A stretch of 64,000 nucleotides of DNA from a bacterium (lineage in GTDB: Bacteria; UBP14; UBA6098; 4484-93): contig JAGGUN010000019.1 of NCBI GenBank assembly GCA_021158465.1, forward strand, positions 62,001 to 126,000. The letters run 5' to 3'. Positions 50,829 through 58,903 of this stretch are shown piece by piece (positions within the stretch are counted from its first letter, which is position 1; every line of letters starts with the position of its first letter). Position numbers and translations under genes: made by a program. The notes below the pieces were generated by a model. It ran no database searches, was not told the DNA's origin, and saw nothing but the letters and a program-made list of their open reading frames with translations.

Positions 50829-51661
50829 GGATAGCAGAAGCCCTCTCCGCAGCAACAGAGAAACTCTCATCCGTAGACAGCCCGAGGCTCTCAGCAGAGA
50901 TACTGCTTTCTTATGTACTCTCCTGCCCGAGGTACAAGCTTATAACCGAGCGAGACAAGGAGCTTTCACCTGAAGATGCAAAGAGATTCTTTCGGTTGGT
51001 GGAGAAAAGGGGCAACCATTTCCCGTTACAATATCTGACCGGAAAGACGGAGTTCTACGGGATTGAGCTCAGAATTAGAGAAGGGGTTTTTATCCCCAGA
51101 GCGGAGACCGAGCTTCTCGTGGAGGAGTTGATTAAGATACTAAACAAGGGAGATATCTTTCTCGACATAGGCACAGGTGCAGGTTGTATCCCGGTGGCTG
51201 TTCTTAGGAATAAACCTGCTGCTTTCTGCTTTGCAACAGACATAAACCCAACAGCGCTTCAGGTTGCCCGGGAGAATATCCGGATGTATGGACTGGAAGG
51301 AAGATGCCAACTTTTTGAGGCTGACATCTTTCCACCGGTGGATAAAAGGTTCGACATTATCGTTTCAAATCCACCCTACATAAAGAGATCCTTGATTCCC
51401 TCTCTCCAGGAGGAGGTCAGGTATGAGCCTCTCTCAGCCATCGATGGCGGAGAGACAGGACTCGATGTATATCGGAGGATACTCTCTGGTGCACCTATGT
51501 ATCTTAGGGAAGAAGGTTATCTCCTCCTCGAGACAGACCCATCGGTTATGACTGGGTTACTGGAGCTTGCTGAAAGCTCGTTCAAGCCCTTGGGCATAAA
51601 AAGGGATATTCAAGGTCTGGAACGTGTAATCCTCCTCGAGTGCAAGGGCACTGGTGTCTGA
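50825..51661 (+). CDS. prmC: Release-factor glutamine methyltransferase
   Basis: A 278-residue SAM-dependent enzyme that methylates the Gln of the GGQ motif of RF1/RF2. The N-terminal helical domain includes SPRLSAEILLSYVL and PLQYLTGKTEFYGIEL; the SAM domain has FIPRAETELLVEEL, LDIGTGAGCIPVAV, ATDINPTALQVARENI and the catalytic NPPYI, then EPLSAIDGGETGLDVYRRI. The start is a TTG at 50825, with AAGGA seven bases upstream, overlapping the TPR gene by four bases. prfA, its usual neighbour, is absent here. Confidence 0.94.
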   Translation: MRIAEALSAATEKLSSVDSPRLSAEILLSYVLSCPRYKLITERDKELSPEDAKRFFRLVEKRGNHFPLQYLTGKTEFYGIELRIREGVFIPRAETELLVEELIKILNKGDIFLDIGTGAGCIPVAVLRNKPAAFCFATDINPTALQVARENIRMYGLEGRCQLFEADIFPPVDKRFDIIVSNPPYIKRSLIPSLQEEVRYEPLSAIDGGETGLDVYRRILSGAPMYLREEGYLLLETDPSVMTGLLELAESSFKPLGIKRDIQGLERVILLECKGTGV

Positions 51662-51856
51662 TTATGTTCCTCTCCTTCCACGCGTGCTTCCCCATCTGAA
51701 CTTGTTCAGCTTTCTGTGTTCCCTTGCTATCTGTTTTGCCTTCAATCTGTCCCTGGCAACCTTCTTCAGCTGTTCCTCTCTTTTCTTCTCAAGAAAGTCA
51801 AGCTCCTCCTTGATTTTCTTCTTTTTCTCTTCATCTGTTGGCTGTTCATCCGCCAT
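51662..51856 (-). CDS. Small highly charged protein, unknown function
   Basis: A 64-residue soluble protein: acidic start MADEQPTDEEKKKKIKEELD, a long basic helix (EKKREEQLKKVARDRLKAKQ) and an Arg/Gly tail (FRWGSTRGRRGT). The ATG is preceded by a very strong AAAGGAGG site, so it is probably well expressed. The shape, a helix with an RG-rich end, suggests binding to nucleic acid or the ribosome; this is inference from composition only. Its stop directly abuts the prmC stop. Confidence 0.6.
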   Translation of the reverse strand: MADEQPTDEEKKKKIKEELDFLEKKREEQLKKVARDRLKAKQIAREHRKLNKFRWGSTRGRRGT

Positions 51857-51967
51857 ACTCTTACCTCCTTTTGCTCTTATCTTACCGACAAAGTGGTGTC
51901 CGATCTTTCGGCAAGGGTCCGCAGTATCGGCAGGTTGGTGTCATCCTCTCTTTTGTTCAACCGCTCC

Positions 51968-53206
51968 TCACTTTATAAATGTTACCTTCTCAGAAGCGGT
52001 TCTGTTTCCCAATGTTGCCTTGACAATATATACCCCCGATGGAACTGACTTCGCTGGTCTCCAAACAGCTTCTGTCCTGTTCAAACTCCACTGAACCTCC
52101 TGCAATTCTATCCTCTCGCCTTTTATGTTGAATATTTCAACATGGATTTCCCCGCGGGTTTGGTGGGGAGTATCGACCGAGATATAGCAGGCGGAGTTGA
52201 ACGGGTTTGGGTACATCGAAATCGAGATTTGATCAGGGTGCAAGACCGCCGTCTCCTCCACCGGTGAGTGTCCCTCGATCGGGAGCCAGGCTACTACCCA
52301 TTCACTCGTTACCTCAAGATCGTCCAGTAGGACCCACTCGTCTGGCTCACTCTCATACAGATTTGGTATATAGAAGAAACCGTTGCTTCCGTAGAAAAAC
52401 TCCGCTGTTCCAAACCATGGTGTATCGTTACAGGCATCTCCTGTCATCATATACCAGAAGGGTCTGCGGTGCGATGAGCCAAACTCTGTTACATCCGAGA
52501 CATCTGCCCTTGCCTGAATATCTTCCATAGTACCAAGCGAACCCGTGAACATTGTTGCTTGCAGGTATATAAATATCTCCGCCTCACCTCTGTCTCCATA
52601 GTAGAGTGAATCTCCTGTTATCTCGTTACAGATGCCGATGTAGAATGTGGTGAATGTTGAATCACGGAGCCATAGCGTGTCCTGCCTCATCGACTTGAAT
52701 TCGTATACTGTACCTCTTCCACCCTCAGCTTTCCTCCTCAGATGATGAATTTCCCCATCTGGATAGAATACAGGAGCGGTATTGGCATAGTTTGGTGGGA
52801 TGCTGCCGTATCCTGGTATCCCGGGGCGATACTCTCCGACCGTCCCGGGAACGATTGTGCAGTGATGCTCTCTGGCGAGGATTGATATCGTATCGAGAAT
52901 CGCCGCTATTCTCTCCCCGTATTCCCCAACAGGAACCCAGGATACATCTCCCATAGCGCCGAAAAACTCGACATAGGTGGTGAAACTGTACCCTGCGTTG
53001 ACCATAAGTCCAAACTCTGGGGCTATTACCATATCGCAGTCCGGATGTTCCATAAGAACTGCTTTTATCCGCTCAAATATACCGTCCATTGCTGGGTAAC
53101 TCCCCATCCACCGAACGGATGCAATCTTCACACTACCAGGAAGGTTGACTGAATGGAGAGAGATAATGGCGAGCGACAGAACAGTTTCTATGATCTTATG
53201 CGTCAT
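51968..53206 (-). CDS. Exported nitrilase-superfamily protein with C-terminal sorting tail
   Basis: A 412-residue protein joining a carbon-nitrogen hydrolase domain to a sorting tail. A short hydrophobic N-terminus (IIETVLSLAIISLHSVN) could be a signal. The nitrilase triad is visible: Glu64 in VIAPEFGLM, Lys159 in HHLRRKAEGG and Cys193 in FYIGICNEITG. From about residue 325 comes SMYPNPFNSACYISVDTP, VEIFNIKGERIELQ and SGVYIVKATLGNR, the type IX-like tail. Nitrilase-family enzymes are normally cytosolic, so an exported form is unusual; the substrate is unknown. It starts 11 bases inside the upstream GH3 gene. The 111 bases downstream hold nothing recognised. Confidence 0.82.
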   Translation of the reverse strand: MTHKIIETVLSLAIISLHSVNLPGSVKIASVRWMGSYPAMDGIFERIKAVLMEHPDCDMVIAPEFGLMVNAGYSFTTYVEFFGAMGDVSWVPVGEYGERIAAILDTISILAREHHCTIVPGTVGEYRPGIPGYGSIPPNYANTAPVFYPDGEIHHLRRKAEGGRGTVYEFKSMRQDTLWLRDSTFTTFYIGICNEITGDSLYYGDRGEAEIFIYLQATMFTGSLGTMEDIQARADVSDVTEFGSSHRRPFWYMMTGDACNDTPWFGTAEFFYGSNGFFYIPNLYESEPDEWVLLDDLEVTSEWVVAWLPIEGHSPVEETAVLHPDQISISMYPNPFNSACYISVDTPHQTRGEIHVEIFNIKGERIELQEVQWSLNRTEAVWRPAKSVPSGVYIVKATLGNRTASEKVTFIK

Positions 53207-54146
53207 TCCCTTTCTGCCTCAACCAGATGCTCAAAAGTTTATCCCTACCTTCTTCGATTCTCTCCTTTGGACACCCTTTTGAAAGGAACTTTTCATAAGT
53301 AATGTTTTGCATCTCGAAATCCGAGCATATAAGGACGATGTTATGCCCTGCAACGACAGCAGACATTGCCGCCTCTGGCATATCGTCACGAACTGCGCCC
53401 ATCATCAAATCATCGGTGAGTATCATCCCGGTATAATGCAACTCCTTACGCAGAAAGTCGATTATCCTGTATGAAAAGGTTACAGGAGAGCTATCCCATT
53501 CAGGGACGAGGAGATGTGAAGTCATAATGAACTCAACCCCAGATGAGATCGCCTCTCGAAAGGGTGGAATATTTTTGTCCAAAAACTCACTCAAAGGTAG
53601 GTTTATCTTTCCGAGGGTTTTGTGCGGGTCGAACTCTGCATCCCCCAACCCAGGGAAATGCTTGGCACAGGCAAGGATTCCAGATTTCTTCATACCCGAT
53701 ATCGCTTCCCTGACCGAACGGGTTACCACATCTGTTTTGCCGGAAAAAGACCTCTTGTATAAAATATTGTCCACAGTAACCACATCACAGACAGGAGCGA
53801 GGTTGACATCGATACCAAGTTTCACAAGCTCGGCAGATGAGCGAAAGTATGCGTCCTGTATCTCGACACCTTTCTCTTGCATCTCCCTGTTCGACGGATG
53901 TGTGTAGATCCCCTCCTTAATGCGGTTCTTCTCGCCACCTTCCTGGTCGATATAAACCAGAAAGGGCGGAGGAAGCTCCCTTCTTAGGAGGGCTATCAAT
54001 TCCTTTAGGTCCTTTGTGTCCCTGAAATTATGAGGGAAAATTATCACTCCTCCGAGACCAATTCTCCTTCCAAAGCGGGTAAAATCATCGAGGGAGACGG
54101 TTCTATCGATTCCAAAGATGAAAAGATGCCCAAGCTTACCGCTCAC
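53196..54146 (-). CDS. nagZ: Glycoside hydrolase family 3, NagZ-like beta-N-acetylhexosaminidase
   Basis: A protein of about 316 residues of the GH3 N-domain type: LGGVIIFPHNF, PPFLVYIDQEGGEKNRI, NLAPVCDVV, the signature AKHFPGLGDAEFDPHKTLG, FIMTSHLLVPEWD and LTDDLMMGAV with the nucleophile-region Asp. NagZ enzymes remove GlcNAc from muropeptides. The start is difficult: the frame is open to 54425 but that part is the antisense of nnr. The GTG at 54146, before SGKLGHLFIFGID, is the only plausible start, and a promoter sits only seven bases upstream of it. The Asp-x-His loop reads DPH where NagZ usually has DSH. Confidence 0.88.
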   Translation of the reverse strand: MSGKLGHLFIFGIDRTVSLDDFTRFGRRIGLGGVIIFPHNFRDTKDLKELIALLRRELPPPFLVYIDQEGGEKNRIKEGIYTHPSNREMQEKGVEIQDAYFRSSAELVKLGIDVNLAPVCDVVTVDNILYKRSFSGKTDVVTRSVREAISGMKKSGILACAKHFPGLGDAEFDPHKTLGKINLPLSEFLDKNIPPFREAISSGVEFIMTSHLLVPEWDSSPVTFSYRIIDFLRKELHYTGMILTDDLMMGAVRDDMPEAAMSAVVAGHNIVLICSDFEMQNITYEKFLSKGCPKERIEEGRDKLLSIWLRQKGNDA

Positions 54147-54153
54147 AACATTT

Positions 54154-54182
54154 ATAATATCAATTTCCGCTTTTTGTGTCAA
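54154..54182 (-). promoter_or_regulatory. Promoter for the GH3 gene, leaderless geometry
   Basis: On the minus strand TTGACA (54182-54177), 17-base spacer, TATTAT (54159-54154). Transcription should begin about seven bases later, at the GTG start codon (54146) itself or one base before it. The match to consensus is good. Confidence 0.6.
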
Positions 54183-54190
54183 GTTATAAC

Positions 54191-54218
54191 TTGAAAAATA
54201 GATAATTCTTCTTATTTT
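54191..54218 (+). promoter_or_regulatory. Candidate promoter for nnr
   Basis: TTGAAA (54191-54196), 16 bases, TATTTT (54213-54218), followed by AGGAGGGAGAG before the ATG at 54247. It is divergent from the GH3 promoter, with the two -35 boxes nine bases apart. Confidence 0.5.
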
Positions 54219-54246
54219 AGGGTTTCCAGCATTAGGAGGGAGAGAT

Positions 54247-55794
54247 ATGGAGATAGTAACCAATAGCATAATGAGAGCACTCGATAGAAAAGCAATAGAT
54301 GAAATAGGTATCCCTGGTGAGCAGTTGATGGAAGAAGCAGGTAAGGGTGTTGCCGATGTAGCAGATATGTTTCTCAAAGAGATAGGTGGTAAGAAGGTCG
54401 CCATCTTCTGCGGAAAAGGGAACAACGGTGGAGATGGGTTCGTTGCAGCGAGGCATCTTGGAGGGAAGGGGTATTCCGTTGATGTCTTCCTGGTTGCCAG
54501 GATGGACGAACTTAAAGGGGATGCAAGGCTGAACCTTGAAAGGGCAGTAAAGCTTGGAATACCGGTCCATGAGATAGATACCCCCCCTGTTAAGCTGGAT
54601 TTTGAGATGATAATAGACGCTATGTTCGGTACGGGGTTTAAGGGTAAGGTAAAAAACCCTTACCGGAATATAATCGACAAGATAAACAATGCAAATATAC
54701 CCGTTGTTTCTGTGGATATACCATCGGGTATCGACGGCGACACAGGGCAGGACGGAGGGACAAGCGTTTACGCCGATGCCACTGTGACATTTGCCTATCC
54801 CAAGCTGGGGCATATCTTCTACCCGGGAAGAGAAAGGACTGGCGAGCTTTATACTGTTGATATTGGAATCCCGCCAGAGCTTATTGAGGAGACCTCGCCC
54901 CGCTTCTTCGTCGACGAACCAGAGGAGGTAGCATGTCTTTTGCCTCGACGCTTCCCTGATATGCACAAGGGGGATGCGGGGAAGGTGCTTATTGTTGCTG
55001 GCTCAAAAGGTATGACGGGAGCGGCACATCTCTCTGCTATATCCTGTCTTCGTTCAGGTGCGGGGCTTGCTTATCTTGCTGTGCCGGAAGGGCTTGCTCC
55101 TGTGCTTGAAATGAAGGCGACGGAGGCTGTTAAGGTGTATCTGCCGAATATCAAAAATAAATTCACTATCTCGCTCCGCTCCCTCGGCGTGATATATGAA
55201 TATCTCTCCTCTGTTGATGCCCTCATCATCGGACCTGGTCTCGGCAGGCACCATGAGACACGGGAGGTTGTGCTTCGCGTCGCGGAAAGGACAACAATAC
55301 CAACATTATTCGATGCCGATGCACTATTTGCGCTGGCAAAAGAGAGAGGAATCTGGGAGAAGATCAAAGCTCCATACATTATAACCCCTCATTCGGGTGA
55401 GTTTGCACGGATCATTGATGTTCCAGTTGAGAAGGTATCTGCCAATCGACTAAGATCTGCACTCGAGTATAAAGATATGTTCGCTGGTGGTGTTCTACTT
55501 CTCAAGGGTAATCCAACAATAATCGCTCAAGGGGACAAGGTTTATCTCAATCCAACCGGCAACGATGGTATGGCTACTGCCGGAAGCGGAGATGTTCTAT
55601 CGGGGCTTATTGGGGGATTTCTTGCTCAAGGGTGTTCACCACTTGATTCTGCCCGACTTGGGGCCTACATTCACGGGCTGGCAGGTGATATCGCCGCTGA
55701 GCGGTTAACCGCCCGCGCGATGATTGCAGGAGATATTGTGCTCGCCATATCGGATGCCTTCGCCAAGATTGAAGAGCTGGCATCAGAGGGATAA
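54247..55794 (+). CDS. nnr: Bifunctional NAD(P)HX epimerase/dehydratase
   Basis: A 515-residue metabolite-repair enzyme for hydrated NADH/NADPH. The N-half (YjeF_N epimerase, residues 1-215) has RALDRKAIDEIGIPGEQLME, CGKGNNGGDGFVAARHL and VVSVDIPSGIDGDTG. The C-half (ribokinase-like dehydratase) has HKGDAGKVLIVAGSKGMTGA, IIGPGLGRHHETREVV, ITPHSGEFARI, LLKGNPTIIA and GNDGMATAGSGDVLSG. Both domains are complete, as in E. coli Nnr. Good ribosome site AGGAGGG before the ATG. Confidence 0.95.
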   Translation: MEIVTNSIMRALDRKAIDEIGIPGEQLMEEAGKGVADVADMFLKEIGGKKVAIFCGKGNNGGDGFVAARHLGGKGYSVDVFLVARMDELKGDARLNLERAVKLGIPVHEIDTPPVKLDFEMIIDAMFGTGFKGKVKNPYRNIIDKINNANIPVVSVDIPSGIDGDTGQDGGTSVYADATVTFAYPKLGHIFYPGRERTGELYTVDIGIPPELIEETSPRFFVDEPEEVACLLPRRFPDMHKGDAGKVLIVAGSKGMTGAAHLSAISCLRSGAGLAYLAVPEGLAPVLEMKATEAVKVYLPNIKNKFTISLRSLGVIYEYLSSVDALIIGPGLGRHHETREVVLRVAERTTIPTLFDADALFALAKERGIWEKIKAPYIITPHSGEFARIIDVPVEKVSANRLRSALEYKDMFAGGVLLLKGNPTIIAQGDKVYLNPTGNDGMATAGSGDVLSGLIGGFLAQGCSPLDSARLGAYIHGLAGDIAAERLTARAMIAGDIVLAISDAFAKIEELASEG

Positions 55795-55924
55795 GCAAGT
55801 GATATAGCAGAGTTACTGCATTCACAAAGGTTTGAAGGCTTATGAACTTGCTCATCTTGCTCAATCTTCAGCTGGTTATATTACTGATAGTGAATAGGCA
55901 AAAACTCGACATTTCCTTTTTCGG

Positions 55925-55952
55925 TTGCTAATCGACTATTTTTGAATATATA
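55925..55952 (+). promoter_or_regulatory. Candidate promoter for tRNA-Arg
   Basis: TTGCTA (55925-55930), 16-base spacer, TATATA (55947-55952), ending ten bases before the tRNA 5' end. Confidence 0.4.
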
Positions 55953-55962
55953 TAAACTATGT

Positions 55963-56035
55963 GCGGCAGTGGCTCAATGGATAGAGCGGCAGATTCCGGA
56001 TCTGCAGGTTGGAGGTTCAAGTCCTCTCTGCCGCA
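55963..56035 (+). tRNA. tRNA-Arg (anticodon CCG)
   Basis: All four arms fold: acceptor GCGGCAG (55963-55969) pairs fully with CTGCCGC (56028-56034); D stem GCTC/GAGC; anticodon stem GCAGA/TCTGC around loop TTCCGGA, giving anticodon CCG for CGG arginine codons; T arm with TTCAAGT loop; discriminator A. CCA is not encoded. The end of the gene lies within the open frame of the following subtilase, on the same strand. Confidence 0.95.
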
Positions 56036-58637
56036 CATCCTTCCCCTTGTTGTTCTCCTTTTCTCTTGCTTTACGGTCTATGCCGGCAAACCTGAACCGG
56101 GCAAGATCGGTGTCATAGCGTACATCCTACCAAGACCGGACTATGACTCGCTTCAGGGGCAAACCCCATCCCGGATAATATCGCATCTTAAGCAACTTGC
56201 TTCATCCTCGCAGGCGCAGGTCATCAGCTTCCTCCAGCAAAGAAGTGAAGAGGTTGACACCTTTATCTCCTTATGGACGATAAATGCAATATACATTATG
56301 ACCACACAGGATGTCGTCAGTGCGCTTGCCGAGAGAGAAGATATAGAGAAGATTGTGCCCGACCGTGAGCGGAGGCTTGGTGAGCCTATCTTGTCTGATG
56401 CGAAGGATGCCTGGGACAATATCGGTGCAATCCGGGCTGACGAGGTTCACTCGGAGCTCGGCATCGATGGCACGGGTGTTATAATCGGCAGTATGGATTC
56501 TGGCGTCGACGGCTTTCATCCGGATCTTGAGGGGAATTTTCTTGGTAATGTCGAGCCTGGAAGGGTTGCTTGGTTTGACCCGACAGATGAGTACCCGCTC
56601 TATCCACAGGACGGACACGGACACGGGACGCATACGATGGGGACGGTCTGTGGACAGGGTGGAACAGGTGTTGCTCCAGGCGCACTCTGGATGGCGGTGA
56701 AGATATTCAGGGACAACTCGACATCGAGGGACTTTATCATACATTCTGGCTTCCAGTTCATCGCTGACCCGGATGACAACGCCTATACGGATGATTTCCC
56801 GAGGCTTGTTAATAACTCTTGGGGCGAGCTCTTCTGCCGTGAAGGGATGCTATACTACGATGATGTCAGATTGTGGCGGCTCCTGGGTATAATACCCGTT
56901 TTTGCCATTGGGAATGATGGACCGGAGGCATCCTCGACAACTCCTCCAGGGAACTACCCGAATGTCATATCAACAGGAGCAACGGACGCTTCGAACAACA
57001 TCGCATATTTCTCAAGCCGTGGACCTGCGCCTTCAGGCTCCCCATGGTTCGGAGCAACAAAACCGGACTTCTCAGCGCCGGGTGTTGGCATTCTATCAAC
57101 TGAGGCTGGGACAGGTGGCTACACTCTGATGAGCGGAACGAGCATGGCATCCCCGCATATAGCGGGCACCATCGCACTTATGCTTTCTGCCAACCCGACA
57201 CTCGATTACGATGATGTCTACCGTATCCTGTCGGAAACCTCAGTGGACATAGCCGATCCAGGAATGGATAATATCTCTGGCTATGGTCTGGTCGATGCGT
57301 ACCGGGCGGTTCAACTTGCTATAGAAATGCGAGCACCGAGAATATACCATACTCCAATCACTGACAGAGAATCCGCCAATGTGACATTTGTGGCAACAGT
57401 TGTTTCACCAACATCGCCTCTGGATACATCGTCGGTTGCGCTTATTCTGACATTTAGCGGGATACCAGACACCATCCCGTTCATACCCTCAGGTGATTCG
57501 TTTTTCTGTGAGGTTTCGTTTCCTGGCGAGGGGGATGTCCAGTATTTTATACAGGCAGCAGACTCATTGGGTAGATTGGGTTGCCTCCCAAAATCTGCTC
57601 CTGATTCTGTCTTTTCGTTTCACATTGGAAGAGACTCAATCCCTCCTATCATAGAGTTCACGCCTATAGACTCCGTGCTATCCTATCTCATGTTTCCGCA
57701 GGACATCTCGGTTGAGGTAAGCGACAACGGGGAGATAGATAGTGTCTGGATTGAGCTGACAGATGAAGCGGGAACGAGAAGTATCCCTCTCGAGTACGAC
57801 CCACTGTGGGGGGTATATTCTGGAGAGATTGATTTAGAGCCGATTGGTGAGTTTTTCTACAGGATTGTAGCTATGGACAGAGCCTCAAATCTGTCCAGCT
57901 ATCCACCAGATTGGGACAGTCTCCGCGTTGAGGTAGTTGACGATGGCACAATTGATCTTCTGTGGAGCACAGTAACGGAGATACCCGATTTTATTCCACC
58001 GTATTATGATCAGGAGACATGGAGCGTATTGGAGGTTCCCTGGCACTGTCGGGTCGAGTCAGTAAAAACGAGGGTTCATCTTACTTATCCGAGGATGAGG
58101 AATATTGTGGCTGTACTCTACTCACCATCCGGCACAGAGGTATATCTCCACAACAGGGCATCACTTACCGACAGTGTGAACATCTGGTATCCGGACGACA
58201 GGAGCGAGGATGGTCCGGGCTCTCTTTCAGATTTTACTTACGAGGATGCAGCGGGTGTATGGTATCTATATGTCGCAGATAGAAACGAGATGTATCATGG
58301 CTACTATGGGACGCTTTTTGAGTGGGAGCTTATGCTGTTCTGCTCATCTATTGCAGAGGTGGAAGAAAAAAGTGCTCTGCCTGGGAGGTTTAAGCTTTCC
58401 GCCTATCCGAACCCGTTCAATTCGACAACCAAAATTTTATACAGCATACCTGAAACCGAGAAGAAGGCGGTTATTGAAATTTACAACATATTGGGAGAAA
58501 AGGTAGATAGCTTCTGCGCTGAACCAGGGCTGCACACCATCCTCTGGGATACAAAGAAACTTCCATCGGGAGTCTACCTCTGCCTGCTGAAGGGGAAGAC
58601 TACCTCCGCATCTTTGAAGCTCTCACTTTTGAGGTGA
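55977..58637 (+). CDS. Secreted subtilisin-like protease with P domain and sorting tail (5' end overlaps tRNA)
   Basis: A subtilase of about 860 residues after any processing. Catalytic Asp in IIGSMDSGVDGFHPD, His in GHGHGTHTMG, Ser in LMSGTSMASPHIAG. A pro-region precedes it. The C-terminus has a proprotein-convertase-like P domain (WSVLEVPWHCRVESVKTRVH, FTYEDAAGVWYLYVAD) and a type IX-like tail (SAYPNPFNSTTKILYSI, IYNILGEKV, SGVYLCLLKG). The hydrophobic signal ILPLVVLLFSCFTVYAG is encoded directly after the tRNA, but no ATG, GTG or TTG lies between. In-frame ATGs are inside (55977) or just before (55959) the tRNA. I give 55977 as start with low confidence; ATC at 56037 is the other thought. 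Its 3' end overlaps a convergent gene by 38 bases. Confidence 0.8.
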   Translation: MDRAADSGSAGWRFKSSLPHILPLVVLLFSCFTVYAGKPEPGKIGVIAYILPRPDYDSLQGQTPSRIISHLKQLASSSQAQVISFLQQRSEEVDTFISLWTINAIYIMTTQDVVSALAEREDIEKIVPDRERRLGEPILSDAKDAWDNIGAIRADEVHSELGIDGTGVIIGSMDSGVDGFHPDLEGNFLGNVEPGRVAWFDPTDEYPLYPQDGHGHGTHTMGTVCGQGGTGVAPGALWMAVKIFRDNSTSRDFIIHSGFQFIADPDDNAYTDDFPRLVNNSWGELFCREGMLYYDDVRLWRLLGIIPVFAIGNDGPEASSTTPPGNYPNVISTGATDASNNIAYFSSRGPAPSGSPWFGATKPDFSAPGVGILSTEAGTGGYTLMSGTSMASPHIAGTIALMLSANPTLDYDDVYRILSETSVDIADPGMDNISGYGLVDAYRAVQLAIEMRAPRIYHTPITDRESANVTFVATVVSPTSPLDTSSVALILTFSGIPDTIPFIPSGDSFFCEVSFPGEGDVQYFIQAADSLGRLGCLPKSAPDSVFSFHIGRDSIPPIIEFTPIDSVLSYLMFPQDISVEVSDNGEIDSVWIELTDEAGTRSIPLEYDPLWGVYSGEIDLEPIGEFFYRIVAMDRASNLSSYPPDWDSLRVEVVDDGTIDLLWSTVTEIPDFIPPYYDQETWSVLEVPWHCRVESVKTRVHLTYPRMRNIVAVLYSPSGTEVYLHNRASLTDSVNIWYPDDRSEDGPGSLSDFTYEDAAGVWYLYVADRNEMYHGYYGTLFEWELMLFCSSIAEVEEKSALPGRFKLSAYPNPFNSTTKILYSIPETEKKAVIEIYNILGEKVDSFCAEPGLHTILWDTKKLPSGVYLCLLKGKTTSASLKLSLLR

Positions 58638-58902
58638 CCTTCCTTGTTGTATGTTTCGTTTTCCTTGATGGAACACCCTTCTTTCTTGTTCTGCTCTTCT
58701 TTTCTATGCGGTCGTTTATACCGTTCCTGTCTTTATCGATGAAGTAGTCGAATAACCTGATAGAGGAGCTGGGTTTCTTCTTTTCGACCTTCTCTTGCTC
58801 CACTTCCGTTGTATCCCTGTCGCCTTTTTGCTCGCCCGCCGATGCAGAAGCAAATAATAGCACAAGTGTACTCACCACGATCGGTATCAGATACCTTCTC
58901 AT
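58600..58902 (-). CDS. Small exported basic protein with Ca-binding-like loop
   Basis: A 100-residue protein with a signal peptide (MRRYLIPIVVSTLVLLFASA), a charged linker, one acidic loop DKDRNGINDRIE of the EF-hand/thrombospondin-type calcium-binding pattern (residues 57-68), and a Lys/Arg/Thr-rich tail (KKSRTRKKGVPSRKTKHTTRK). Family not recognised. Last gene of a leftward lipoprotein operon, one base after the previous stop. It converges with and overlaps the subtilase 3' end. Confidence 0.65.
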   Translation of the reverse strand: MRRYLIPIVVSTLVLLFASASAGEQKGDRDTTEVEQEKVEKKKPSSSIRLFDYFIDKDRNGINDRIEKKSRTRKKGVPSRKTKHTTRKVTSKVRASKMRR

Positions 58903-58903
58903 C

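Noticed and set aside
55795-55962. Short open frames (for example 29 codons at 55842 and a KAYELAHLAQSS fragment in another frame) before tRNA-Arg, read as a gene remnant or integration scar.
   Set aside because: No ribosome site, no recognisable family, no flanking repeat or integrase; too short to support.
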